The notes below the pieces were generated by a model. The model was not told the origin of the DNA. It saw only the letters and a program-made list of their open reading frames with translations, and ran no database searches. Position numbers and translations under genes: made by a program. Positions 1-9,373 of a stretch of DNA of 64,000 bases are shown here, one piece after another. This DNA is from Microbulbifer sp. VAAF005 (lineage in GTDB: Bacteria > Pseudomonadota > Gammaproteobacteria > Pseudomonadales > Cellvibrionaceae), in the NCBI RefSeq assembly GCF_030012985.1, contig NZ_CP120233.1, positions 1,364,001-1,428,000 of the forward strand. Direction: 5' to 3'. Each line of letters starts with the position of its first letter. The stretch's first letter is position 1.

Positions 1-703
1 CTACATCATAGTAAATAGCGGCAAGGTTAATCAGCCAGCTACTATCATGACCGAAATTAAAGTCGACACCAATTTGCCAAGTGTATCCCCAGTTGTCACC
101 CAGATTTACACGACCATCCCAAGGACGGAATACTTCATTATCATCATCGTAATCCCACCAACCCCAATGTCTCAGACGCTCATCGGTAAAGTCGGTATAG
201 TTGATACCTACTCCCATATAAGGCTGAACCATGCAGCTGGGGTCTAACGGATAATAATTCAGATAGGCGGCCGTGATCTGAGGCTTCCACCTAGCGAAAT
301 CGCGGCGGCGATGGAACTCGTCAAAGTCCGGGTTAAAGCGACGTAGCCAGGGCCTATTATCTCCTCCTGTATGGCGGTCACCCTCGGTGTAACTCAGGGA
401 TACACTCATATGGTCGGTAGCCCGCCACTCTACATTGATAAACCAGCCCCACTCATCACTGGGATCAACGTTGGAGCGGAATGCACCCCAATCGTCAATA
501 AAATCATCTGGCCCTTCGAGCCATCTGTCAGCAAATGTGACATTGTCCGAATTGGGCGAGATATAGGCCCCACCAATTCGAACCTTAAACTCCTGGGTCT
601 TTGGTGGGGGAGGGGCATAGCCAGCCGGTCCTGCCGAAGCGACACTAGAGATTGCTAAGGCGAGGGGCGTCATAACGGGGATCAGAATACGCGTCATCTT
701 CAT
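1..703 (-). CDS. OmpW-family outer membrane protein, C-terminus cut by window edge
   Basis: The reading frame starts with ATG at 703, preceded by GGAGTT at 711-716, and runs off the left edge after 234 codons. It begins with a Sec signal peptide ending near ASSVASA. The mature part has alternating hydrophobic and aromatic strands, with PYMGVGINYTDF and LGDNWGYTWQIGVDFNFG, which match the conserved later strands of OmpW beta-barrels. OmpW proteins are eight-stranded barrels with a hydrophobic channel for small apolar molecules. The protein is unusually rich in Trp and Asp. Family assignment is firm; the substrate is unknown. Confidence 0.85.
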   Translation of the reverse strand, partial: MKMTRILIPVMTPLALAISSVASAGPAGYAPPPPKTQEFKVRIGGAYISPNSDNVTFADRWLEGPDDFIDDWGAFRSNVDPSDEWGWFINVEWRATDHMSVSLSYTEGDRHTGGDNRPWLRRFNPDFDEFHRRRDFARWKPQITAAYLNYYPLDPSCMVQPYMGVGINYTDFTDERLRHWGWWDYDDDNEVFRPWDGRVNLGDNWGYTWQIGVDFNFGHDSSWLINLAAIYYDV

Positions 704-1072
704 TTGTGGTAACTCCATTGATATTCAGCAGATCAAACAGCAATCAGCCCAATCAATGGTCAGTCTAGTCGCACGAAGTAACAGGTGTAGAAAAAACAAA
801 CAAATGTTGGCGTGTAAAAAAATATTTATTGTTTTCTGGCACTTAAACCGTTTTTTGGCGTTTAGTTTTCCCGAACAAAGTATGATTTTTAAAATGGATA
901 GGCGCCTCTTGGAATTCTAGCGGCCACCAGAGCAAGAGCGGTATGAAGAGATCTAAATTTATAAACAAAAAATAGACGCCAATTCACTACTGATTCTTAT
1001 CAACCAGTAAGAATTTATGAGGGCTTTCGTGACGCAAAAAGAAACTGAAAATCTTTGGATGGCTATTTACAT
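704..1072. other. Intergenic region upstream of the OmpW-like gene
   Basis: This A+T-rich stretch lies between the start of the leftward OmpW-like gene and the terminator of leftward bolA. It must carry the OmpW promoter. I see no convincing ORF, RNA gene or strong repeat. Confidence 0.5.
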
Positions 1073-1107
1073 GAAAAACGCGACAGGCCCCAGAACTGGA
1101 ACCTGTC
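1073..1107 (-). terminator. Rho-independent terminator of bolA
   Basis: Read on the minus strand, GACAGGTTCCAG and CTGGGGCCTGTC form a 12-pair stem (two G-T wobbles) with a two-base loop at 1082-1107. It is followed by GCG and five T residues, and lies 27 bases beyond the bolA stop codon. Confidence 0.8.
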
Positions 1108-1133
1108 TGAATTGTTTTAAATAAAGCTCTAAA

Positions 1134-1442
1134 TTACGACTTTTTTCCACCACCCTGGCACTCAGGACTCTGGGGGGCCTGTCCCTCCCACTCTTCCGGG
1201 CTGTAAGTGTGCAGAGCCAGAGCATGTATTGGGCCAGCCATTTCTTCAGACAAAGCCGCATAGACTTTTTGATGGCGCTGTACCTTCCTTGCAGAATTGA
1301 ACGCCTCACTTACCAAAACGACCCGAAAGTGCATTTCAGAGCCAACAGGTACATTGTGCATATGACTTTCACATTGCACTTCAATATGCTGAGGTGAAAA
1401 TTCCGCAGTCAGTTTATCTTTAATTGTCTCAGCAAGACTCAT
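1134..1442 (-). CDS. bolA: BolA family stress/morphology protein
   Basis: This 102-residue protein matches BolA over its whole length. It has the HNVPVGSEMHFRVVLVS segment of the conserved beta strands, then RKVQRHQKVYAALSEEM and HALALHTYSPEEW. BolA proteins bind monothiol glutaredoxins and [2Fe-2S] clusters through the invariant C-terminal His and act in iron-sulfur handling, morphology and biofilm control in the cytoplasm. The start ATG at 1442 has AAAGGAG seven bases upstream. The C-terminal tail, rich in Pro, Gly and Gln, resembles the loose tail of enterobacterial BolA. It is co-directional with djlA. Confidence 0.93.
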   Translation of the reverse strand: MSLAETIKDKLTAEFSPQHIEVQCESHMHNVPVGSEMHFRVVLVSEAFNSARKVQRHQKVYAALSEEMAGPIHALALHTYSPEEWEGQAPQSPECQGGGKKS

Positions 1443-1488
1443 CTATCAACTCCTTTATTTGCAATACAGCAAGGCTGCTCTCCAGAAC

Positions 1489-2272
1489 CTAACTGACAAC
1501 CTTAGCCTGTTGCTTTCTCGCCTCAACAATCGCTTCATAGGCAACAGTAATACTTTTCATCTGGTCATCAGCGTGACGCATAAACTCTTCAGGCAACCCT
1601 TTGGAAGCAATTTTATCTGGATGATACTCTGCTGCTTTTCGGCGATAAGCTAATTTAAGTTCTTTATCGCTAGTCTCCGGGGTGCAACCCAACACTGCGT
1701 AATGCTGCTCCAGGTTTGCAACTGTATTCCTCCCCGTTCACAAACTCATTTTGCATTGCCGCAAATAAAGATTCATGCAACCCTAGATCAACAGTGATGC
1801 GTTTTAAAATCTCTTCTTCTGCGCTATGTAATTCACCATCGGCATAAGCAACTGCAAATAATAGGCGATACACCATTTCCCGCATTGCTTGATCGCGAAC
1901 CAGTTGGCGATACTGTTTTGCGTAATCGTAAATGCTGTACTTATCAGTCTTGGCATTTTCAAAAATACGGATTGCATGCTTGCGCTCTTCAGTGCCCAGA
2001 CGGAGGTTGTTTCTAATAAACCCCTCTATAAACTCCACTTCAGCTTTAGAAACCAGGCCATCTGCCTTGGCCATTTTCGCCAACATCGAAAATAGAGTCA
2101 CGATGAAGATTGTCTGGGCTCCATCCCTGCTCAGGGCCGAAGCAGCCTTCCCGAGGCGCTGCTGCAAACTGGAACCAAATGAACTGCCGATCCAGGCTCC
2201 CAATGCCGCACCAATTGGGCCGCCAAACATAAAACCAAAGCCTGCACCTAATCCCGCCCCTAACCAGGACAT
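1489..2272 (-). CDS. djlA: DjlA, membrane-anchored DnaJ-like co-chaperone (apparent frameshift)
   Basis: The first frame (2272 down to about 1717) has a Gly-rich N-terminal membrane segment (GAGLGAGFGFMFGGPIGAAL) and a TerB-like helical domain with KMAKADGLVSKAE and VAYADGELHSAEEE. The second frame (about 1717 down to 1489) encodes LEQHYAVLGC and a C-terminal J domain with the HPD tripeptide (EYHPDK) that stimulates DnaK. Removing one base from the A3 run at 1715-1717 (T on the plus strand) joins the frames as EYSCNLEQHYAVLGC, giving about 260 residues, normal for DjlA. GGAGAGTGT precedes the ATG. The lesion is probably a sequence error, but a true mutation is possible. Confidence 0.85.
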
Positions 2273-2508
2273 ACACTCTCCTAGACGCTAAAAGTCGCGC
2301 CCGCTATATAAGAATCAAACAAGTAAAACGCGCCTATCATACCACGTACTACGGCGCCTTAACCCCCAAGCATGAATTGCTGGTCACAGCTCAATAGAGC
2401 TGAACCCGCCAGGTCTATCTTTTGACGCGGCAATCAATCTCGAAACTATCACTAGTCCTCAGGCCCAATTATGTTTGAGAGTGAAAATCGAACTTAAAGG
2501 CAAGCCGA

Positions 2509-3114
2509 ATGAAAATGCGGCCAGACACAGCTCTCTTTCGCCCCCTATTGGCTTTGTGTGCCATAGCACTCCTCACGTTAACCGGTTGCGATCAACATCG
2601 AGGTTCATCCCAGCAAGAGGAGGCCACTAGTACTCCAGGGCACCAGGACTGGGAAACTATCGTAGAGGTCCTTCTGCACCCCCGCTGCCTCAATTGCCAC
2701 CAGTTGGAGATGCCACTTATAAATGAAGGGTCTCCCCATGTTCCTAGAGTGGAGCGCGGTCCAGATAATATGGGGGCAGGTACCATGCGTTGCAATAACT
2801 GCCATTCAAATAAAAACAACCCTGTTACCGGTGCGCCTGGAGCTCCAGGGTGGGTTATGGCACCCATTGAGTTGAACTGGTCACAAAAATCCTCGGCTCA
2901 AATCTGCAAGCTGCTAACTACTCCCCAGGACAACGGCGGGCGAGCACCAACCAGTCAACTGGAGTTTGTCAGTACCAGCCCACTGGTATTGTGGGGATGG
3001 CACCCCGGTGACAGCCGCCAACCGGTAAATATCCCCCACGATAAGTTCATTGAGGCAATGAAAGGTTGGATTGCAGCAGGGACACCCTGTCCACCGGAGA
3101 GGACATCAAACTAA
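2509..3114 (+). CDS. Di-haem c-type cytochrome lipoprotein
   Basis: The 201-residue protein has a lipoprotein signal peptide with lipobox LTLTGC (modified Cys at about residue 27) and two CXXCH haem-attachment motifs, CLNCH and CNNCH, separated by roughly 35 residues. It should be an envelope-anchored periplasmic electron carrier. Small cytochromes like this often serve periplasmic oxidoreductases, for example xanthine-dehydrogenase-like enzymes, but no such partner is nearby. The ATG at 2515 is an alternative start. The gene stands alone between djlA and the decayed amidase. The cytochrome call is firm and the redox partner unknown. Confidence 0.82.
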   Translation: MKMRPDTALFRPLLALCAIALLTLTGCDQHRGSSQQEEATSTPGHQDWETIVEVLLHPRCLNCHQLEMPLINEGSPHVPRVERGPDNMGAGTMRCNNCHSNKNNPVTGAPGAPGWVMAPIELNWSQKSSAQICKLLTTPQDNGGRAPTSQLEFVSTSPLVLWGWHPGDSRQPVNIPHDKFIEAMKGWIAAGTPCPPERTSN

Positions 3115-3250
3115 TTATGTATTTGCTAAATCTAATATTATGCGGTTTACATTGAGATGAAAATTCTTGAAAAAATATAATCTCAGTAATACAAACATCG
3201 AAATAAATAACAGTTCGGTATCTAGTTGAAGTTATTCTCGGAACCCTTTT

Positions 3251-4966
3251 ATGGCCCATGATTTAACGCTAGACCATCTAAGAAACACCTACTCCCAAGG
3301 TATTACAACACCGCGTAAACTCATTGCCAGTCTATTAAAGCAAGCACTGCAGCAAGCCAATTATAACGCCTGGATAACTCTATTAACGCGAGAAGAGCTA
3401 GAGCCCTATCTAGAAGCATTGGACCGAATAAGGCCCAGCGATCTGCCATTATACGGAGTGCCCTTTGCTATCAAGGATAATATTGATCTTGCTGGAGTAC
3501 CTACAACAGCAGCCTGCCCAGACTTTAGCTATATCCCTCGCGAAAGCGCATTTGTTGTAAAGCTATTGATTGAAGCAGGAGCCGTGCCGCTCGGCAAAAC
3601 CAATCTCGATCAATTCGCCACCGGTCTAGTAGGTGTTCGCTCCCCTTACGGAGAAGGTAAAAACTCTTTTAACCAGGAGTATATTTCTGGCGGGAGCAGT
3701 GCGGGGTCAGCTATTGCCACAGCACTTGGGCAAGTCAGTTTCGCTTTGGGAACAGATACTGCTGGCTCTGGTCGGGTACCTGCCGCACTCAATAATCTAA
3801 TAGGCCACAAACCCACTCGGGGACTGCTGAGCACTACAGGGGTTGTCCCCGCCTGTAAAAGTCTCGACTGTGTGTCAATATTCGCCCTAAATTGTCGAGA
3901 TGCTGCCAAGCTACTTGATATTACGGCGAAGTTTGATTCAGCCAATATCTATAGCCGTACCACCCCATCTTCAAATAGGCTGCGGTACTTCCAGGAAAGC
4001 TTCCCTAACAATAAGATCAGTTTTTCTTTTGGTATACCTGAACAACTTGATTTTCAAGGGAACAAAGAAACCCAGGCACTCTTTAATCAATCTATCAAAA
4101 AATTAAAAGTGCTGGGCGGACAGGCTGTAACTGTAGACTTTAATCCTTTTATAGAAGCGGCAAAGCTACTATACGAAGGTCCCTGGGTAGCCGAGCGCTG
4201 GATTGCAACTCAAGGTGTAAAACCGAAATCCATGCTTGAGGTAATCCGGAAGGTTATTAACTCCGCGGAAACAAAAACTGCAGCTGATGCTTTCTTGGGA
4301 CAATACCGCTTACAAGCACTAAAGAGAATCTGTGATAAAACACTGGAGAATATCGATTTTATCATTATTCCCACTATACCGACTGCTTACACCCGCCAGC
4401 AAATATCCGAGCAACCCATTCAAAGAAATTCTATTCTCGGAACCTACACAAATTTTATGAACTTATTGGACTATTCTGCGACCGCAGTACCCGTTGGCTT
4501 TCTTAGCTCCGGAATTAGCTGGGGAGTCACTTTGTTTAGCCAGAAACATTGCGATATGTCTCTGCTAAGTTTTTCTAATAGTTTACACCAGGCCTGTAAT
4601 CTCCCATTGGCTGCTACAGGAGAACGCCCGGGAGAAACATCCAATCAAGACAGCGGCTCTCGCCATTAGCTACACCGGACAAGCTGGTAAAAATTGTAAT
4701 CTGTGGTGCACATCTCAAAGAGTAACCTCTCAACTGGCAACTCACTGAGCGGGAGAACAGTTATATCAGAAAACAACAACCAGTCACCAATACCGACTCT
4801 ATGTTCTCCCCGAGGAGGTGCGCCCCGCTCTGGTTCGCGATGAATCAGGAAATGGGCAAGCCATCCAGGTGGAAATATGGCAGTTACCAACCGAATATTT
4901 CGGCCGTTTAGTTGCTACAATACCCTCTATGGAAGCTGGCTTAATTGGCTCCAATCCAAACACTAA
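3251..4966 (+). pseudogene. atzF: Allophanate hydrolase, decayed C-terminal domain
   Basis: The intact frame (3251-4669, 472 codons) is an amidase-signature domain closest to allophanate hydrolase, with Lys75 in KDNIDLAG, GGSSAGSA at 147-154 and Ser173 in DTAGSGR forming the Lys-cisSer-Ser triad. The C-terminal domain is present but broken. After a frameshift near 4620-4660 one reads SPLATPDKLVKIVICGAHL, then a stop at about 4716. After another shift YRLYVLPEE and VEIWQLPTEYFGRLVATIP appear. A third frame gives YGSWLNWLQSKH and stops at 4966, implying an internal deletion of perhaps 40 codons. The enzyme normally splits allophanate to CO2 and ammonia after urea carboxylase, which is absent here. 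The free amidase domain might still be active. Confidence 0.8.
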
Positions 4967-5843
4967 GCCCACTCGGCGAATTTACTTAGCCAGGAGGCAT
5001 TCGTTTTCCTTCCTACTACAAAAAGCTCTTCACTAGATTTTATATCGCCATCCTCCACCCTAACGATTACCCCACCTATTTCAGTTATCAGAGGCTCAGG
5101 CAGAAAAGCGAGCAGCCTATTATTTTTTACTAGCTGGCAAAGAACCCCATAATCATTTACAACGACCTGCACCTTGCGAGGATAATTAATTTCCGGCCAG
5201 CCATCGCTACCTATCCCCCGCTCTTCACCACAGAAGGGTGATATCCTCGGTGCGGCAAATGGATATTGCAAGATATCTGACAGTGAAGCCTTCACCTCAG
5301 CCCCCTCCTCCACTATCAAAGAGTGATTAGGCCCCGCAGCAATACACATTGATACTGAGCCAAGTGGCCGAACATCCATTGTGGATGACAACTGCCCCAA
5401 AACCGCTCCGGTTATCAGGGCCAGGTCTACCTCCCCCTGGATAACATCTTCAATGCCAAGGCTTCATAGGCCGATGTGAATGACAACCGCCCCCCTACTT
5501 CCTCAGTAGTAAATTTGCGGTGGATAAATGTACCCCAGGCTAGTTGCAGCATGGTCGGAGCAGCAATTCGGCACTCCTGATTTACCTTTAGCTCGCCAAC
5601 TTCAGAGCGAATTCTTCTGGCAATCGCCACCATCTCAACCGCCCGACTTTGCAGTCTGCGGCCTGCGTCATTGATTTTCAGTTGCTTGCCAACTCGATCA
5701 AACAGGCGAGTACCCAGCTCTCCTTCCAGCCGCTTTAATGTTTTACTCAATCCACCCGGGCTCGTATCCAGCCTGTCTGCGGAGCGCTGCAGGTTCTCCG
5801 TCGCAGCAATCACTAGAAACTTCTCAAGTGCTTCTATTTCCAT
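4963..5843 (-). CDS. LysR-type transcriptional regulator (apparent frameshift)
   Basis: The N-terminal frame (5843 down to about 5456) is a classical LysR winged HTH: LEKFLVIAATENLQRSADRL, then LSKTLKRLEGELGTRLFDR. The continuation, in another frame from about 5456 to 4963, reads GIEDVIQGEVDLALITGAV and then the effector-binding domain. Adding one G at the GG pair at 5456-5457 restores a protein of about 293 residues, normal for the family. It is convergent with the decayed atzF, whose end it overlaps by four bases, and divergent from the exported-protein gene at 5935. The target is unknown. Because the neighbour is a real pseudogene, true decay is possible here too. Confidence 0.75.
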
Positions 5844-5934
5844 TGTGGAATCAAATGTCTCTATTTTTGAATCGATTATTCACTAGAGTACTCTTAGAAT
5901 CCCCTGCATCCAAGGTCATAGCTACACAAAACCG

Positions 5935-6585
5935 ATGAAAAATATTCTTCTCTTTTTGGCGCTGACAATCAGCTCAAGCGTATGCTTCACACAATCTTCA
6001 TTAGCACAAAGTGACGATTCAGTCGGAATTCATGGCATGGCCCTGTTTACCGTCGGCGGGCAAATTATTGCCACACACATGCCACTACATGGCGGAAAAC
6101 ACAGTCATCAAGTTATTTTGGAATTGGAGACTGATGACCAGGAGGAGGTTCAAAACCTCCTCAAGCGAAACGAGTTAGTTACATTGCTTCCAGAGGAATT
6201 TTCTTTACGCGAACTACGCGAGGGAAAACTCAATGCCTTTAACGCCCAAATGTTTACAGGGCATTTTGAACGAGGAGGAAAACTTGCGCTGCAAGCTGTT
6301 ACTTTCAGGGTAACCTCTCGACTAATGGTTAGCCCCCTTACCCGAACAGAAAATGGGCACTACCAATTAATACTTCTTAAAAATTACACTTTGCTTGTGC
6401 ATGAAATTGCATCCACCCCCAGCTTCGACCAAATACTGCTGGTCAGCACCGACCATGATTTTTTCAGCGACATTTATAGCGGCAGTTTAAAACCGCTTTC
6501 GAAAGATAGCTGGCCAAAAAGCCTAACTAAAGCTGGCATCCACTATAAGGAAGAACTGTATTTTGAAAATCAGGATTTCCAGTAA
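5935..6585 (+). CDS. Exported protein of unknown function
   Basis: This 216-residue protein has a clear signal peptide (MKNILLFLALTISSSVCF, cleavage probably after SSLAQ). The mature part is soluble, with many His residues early (ATHMPLHGGKHSHQV) that could bind metal, and mixed alpha/beta character. I do not recognise the family. Its TAA stop directly abuts the ATG of the amidotransferase gene, so the two are co-translated. It is divergent from the LysR gene, 91 bases away, which may regulate it. No good ribosome binding site is visible before the ATG. Confidence 0.7.
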   Translation: MKNILLFLALTISSSVCFTQSSLAQSDDSVGIHGMALFTVGGQIIATHMPLHGGKHSHQVILELETDDQEEVQNLLKRNELVTLLPEEFSLRELREGKLNAFNAQMFTGHFERGGKLALQAVTFRVTSRLMVSPLTRTENGHYQLILLKNYTLLVHEIASTPSFDQILLVSTDHDFFSDIYSGSLKPLSKDSWPKSLTKAGIHYKEELYFENQDFQ

Positions 6586-7233
6586 ATGACCAAACCAATA
6601 CTGATTATCCAACATGAGGAAACTGAGGGCCCGGGGTATATTTATGACTGGGCTACAGAGAAGCGAATACCGCTTTCTATCATTAACCCTCAGAAATCAC
6701 CACTACCTCAAAGCGACTTTAGCGGAGTTATTATCCTTGGTGGGATGATGAACGTTTGTGAGCGTGAAAGGCTCCCCTGGCTTGCCAATGAGATTGCATG
6801 GGTAAAAAACTGCATTGAACTTCCGATCCCAATATTGGGCATCTGCCTTGGGGCACAGATTCTTGCATATGCATTGGAAGCAGAGGTCCGCCAACTTCCT
6901 CAAGAGGAAATGGGCTGGCTACCTATAAGGTCTACAACAGCACTGAATTTCAATTTAGAGAATGTATTCCAGGCACATAGCTATTTCTTTGAAATTCCGG
7001 AGGGGGCAATTTGCTTGGCAGAATCTGACTTGTGCCCTCATCAGGCGTTTATATTCGGCAAAAATGTGTTGGGATTACAATTTCATCTAGAGTGGTCACA
7101 AACGGATGTTGCCAAGTTATTTCCCGAACACTTTAAAATCCACGGCTCCCCAGAGGCGCTTCATCGCAAAGGGCGTAATTTATTATTTCAGCTGCTTGAT
7201 GCGCACTTCACACAGTTAAATGTGAGTTTTTGA
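6586..7233 (+). CDS. Class I glutamine amidotransferase-like protein
   Basis: The 215-residue protein is a stand-alone GATase1 domain of the GMP-synthase-like type. It has the oxyanion strand VIILGGMMNV, the nucleophile elbow GICLGAQ with Cys87, and the catalytic pair LQFHLEW with His167 and Glu169. It has no synthetase domain, so it probably acts as a gamma-glutamyl hydrolase or transferase on a small metabolite in the cytoplasm. It begins immediately after the stop of the upstream exported-protein gene. The triad is intact; the substrate cannot be told from sequence. Confidence 0.82.
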   Translation: MTKPILIIQHEETEGPGYIYDWATEKRIPLSIINPQKSPLPQSDFSGVIILGGMMNVCERERLPWLANEIAWVKNCIELPIPILGICLGAQILAYALEAEVRQLPQEEMGWLPIRSTTALNFNLENVFQAHSYFFEIPEGAICLAESDLCPHQAFIFGKNVLGLQFHLEWSQTDVAKLFPEHFKIHGSPEALHRKGRNLLFQLLDAHFTQLNVSF

Positions 7234-7324
7234 TACTATTGATTGGGTGGGCGGAATTGGGGAATTCAGCAGGCTTCATAAACTGAATTTCCCCTAACAC
7301 TCACAAACCAATTCAACAGCTCAT

Positions 7325-7771
7325 CTATTCAGAGCACTTGATCCTTGACTCAGAGCAAAAACCACTGCGTTGGGTGCAGAGTTCAAGTAATTTCCCCTTC
7401 GCCTCAATACGGCTAAAGCCATTTGAATGCATGCCTCCCGCCACTGGATCCTTCATATAACAGGCCCACTTTGGACGCTCCTCTACTAGAGCTGGCGGTA
7501 CCAGTTCGGGCTGAGCGTCAATACTCGCCTGCAACTCCAAAATCAAGTCCTGAAGCCGATGGACATTTTTTCGTAACTTAACCACTTCTTTTTCTAAGTC
7601 ACGAACATTTTCAGCTCCAACACCCTGTTTGTGGTCAGAGTGTACTTCTTTACGGAGCTTAACCACCTCTTTCTTTAACTGGCGGACTTCTTCCGCAGTT
7701 TGATGATTATCATGTGCAAATACACTAGTGGAGAAAAGAGCAAAGGCAATTAAGAATGGCAAACTACGCAT
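7325..7771 (-). CDS. Exported coiled-coil protein of unknown function
   Basis: This 148-residue protein has a signal peptide ending at VFAHD, then a coiled coil at about 25-90 with two repeats of the type VRxLxKEVVKLRK, then a compact C-terminal part with four Cys (WACYMKDP, LCTQRSGFC, IKCSE) that could form two disulfides. The layout suggests a periplasmic oligomer or envelope-associated protein. No family was recognised. It is monocistronic on the minus strand, convergent with the amidotransferase gene. Confidence 0.65.
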   Translation of the reverse strand: MRSLPFLIAFALFSTSVFAHDNHQTAEEVRQLKKEVVKLRKEVHSDHKQGVGAENVRDLEKEVVKLRKNVHRLQDLILELQASIDAQPELVPPALVEERPKWACYMKDPVAGGMHSNGFSRIEAKGKLLELCTQRSGFCSESRIKCSE

Positions 7772-7983
7772 TGGGGTTACTTCCTAATGAATTTTTATTC
7801 CAGTAAAAATTTTGGGAGGAATATAGCGCAACTAACCTTAACTCAAAATGAATTCTATCGATGGAGATGCTCTGTTGACCGGATAAACATACCTACTCCA
7901 GCTATGACTGCCTCTTCACATTATTTAAATCAGAAGGATCTGTTTTAACCAGCAAAAGCGGACAAAATGCAATTGTTTTAGGT

Positions 7984-8012
7984 CAACAAAAAAGGGCGAA
8001 CACTGTTCGCCC
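7984..8012 (-). terminator. Rho-independent terminator of the oad operon
   Basis: On the minus strand, GGGCGAAC and GTTCGCCC form an 8-bp perfect stem with a three-base loop (7994-8012), followed by a T-rich tract at 7988-7993. It lies 25 bases beyond the oadB stop. Confidence 0.88.
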
Positions 8013-8037
8013 TCTCTTCCAAAGCAATGGATTTTAG

Positions 8038-9354
8038 TTACCCGCCAGTAAGGCTCCGCACCATACTGATCATCACACCCGCAGCCACCGCAGAACCGAT
8101 AACACCGGCTACGTTGGGGCCCATTGCGTGCATCAACAGGAAGTTGTGAGGATTGGATTCGAGTCCTACTTTGTTGGACACCCGCGCGGCCATAGGTACG
8201 GCAGAAACACCGGCAGAACCAATCAATGGGTTAATCTTGTGCTTGCTGAATACATTGATCAACTTGGCCATCAACACGCCAGCCGCAGTGCCGATCGCAA
8301 ACGCCACAATACCCAAAGCCAAAATACCCAGGGTTTTAGGATCGAGGAATTTGTCTGCCGCCAATTTCGAACCAACGGAAAGGCCCAGGAAAATAGTGGT
8401 GATATTGATCAGCGCGTTCTGAGCGGTGTCCGACAATCGGGAAACGACTCCGCACTCACGCATCAGGTTACCAAAGCAGAACATACCCAACAGCGGTGCA
8501 GCAGCAGGTAAAAACAAAGCCACCAAAATAAGCAGCAACATCGGGAAGGCAATTTTTTCCCGCTTGCTCACATGGCGCAATTGCACCATTTCAATTTTGC
8601 GTTCCTGCTCAGTGGTCAGGGCTCGCATAATTGGCGGCTGAATCATAGGCACTAGCGCCATATACGAATAAGCTGCTACAGCAATAGCCCCCAACAGGTC
8701 CGGGGCCAATAGGCTGGAAACATAGATAGCTGTGGGACCATCTGCTCCACCGATAATACCGATCGCAGCGGCATCGGCGATTGAGAAGTCCATGATTCCC
8801 GCTACTGAGAGACCCACAGCACCGAGCACCGTGGCAAAGATCCCAAACTGGGCCGCTGCACCGAGGAACAAGGTGCGCGGATTGGCGAGTAGCGGACCAA
8901 AGTCGGTCATAGCCCCTACGCCCATAAAAATAACCAACGGCGCAATGCCGGAAGCAATAGCTACGGAATAGAAGTTATACAACATACCGTTGTTGAAACC
9001 GGCATCCCGGGCAAACTCAGCTGCTTGTACCTGCACGGCTGCCGGCGCACTGGCCAGAGCTTCCTTAAGCGCGGGTAAAGCTGAAGTGCTATCAAGGCCC
9101 AGGATCTGGGCCATTTGCGCCAAAACAGCCCCATCTCCCTGGGTAAGGGCTGTCTCTGCGGCTGAGAGTGCCAAATCGGCACCGGGAATATTGGCCAGGA
9201 TTCCGCCGAAACCGATAGGCACCAAAAGCAGGGGCTCAAAGTTTTTGCGAATGGCCAAAAACAGCAGGCCCAGGCCCACCAAAATCATAATGAACTGGCC
9301 CGATGCCATCTGCGCGACACCGGAGGAATGCCAAAGAGTAATCAGATTATCCAC
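8038..9354 (-). CDS. oadB: Oxaloacetate decarboxylase beta subunit, sodium pump
   Basis: The 438-residue membrane protein matches OadB/GcdB/MmdB. It has [19 protein letters not shown] near the N-terminus, [13 protein letters not shown], the [13 protein letters not shown] motif whose Asp takes part in Na+ and proton transfer, and [18 protein letters not shown] near the C-terminus. It couples decarboxylation of carboxybiotin on OadA to Na+ export across the inner membrane. Compared with OadB proteins I know, it carries an extra Ala-rich stretch of about 45 residues after [10 protein letters not shown]. It follows oadA by 19 bases and is last in the operon. Confidence 0.95.
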   Translation of the reverse strand: MDNLITLWHSSGVAQMASGQFIMILVGLGLLFLAIRKNFEPLLLVPIGFGGILANIPGADLALSAAETALTQGDGAVLAQMAQILGLDSTSALPALKEALASAPAAVQVQAAEFARDAGFNNGMLYNFYSVAIASGIAPLVIFMGVGAMTDFGPLLANPRTLFLGAAAQFGIFATVLGAVGLSVAGIMDFSIADAAAIGIIGGADGPTAIYVSSLLAPDLLGAIAVAAYSYMALVPMIQPPIMRALTTEQERKIEMVQLRHVSKREKIAFPMLLLILVALFLPAAAPLLGMFCFGNLMRECGVVSRLSDTAQNALINITTIFLGLSVGSKLAADKFLDPKTLGILALGIVAFAIGTAAGVLMAKLINVFSKHKINPLIGSAGVSAVPMAARVSNKVGLESNPHNFLLMHAMGPNVAGVIGSAVAAGVMISMVRSLTGG

Positions 9355-9373
9355 GTGTGACTCCTACCTTTGG

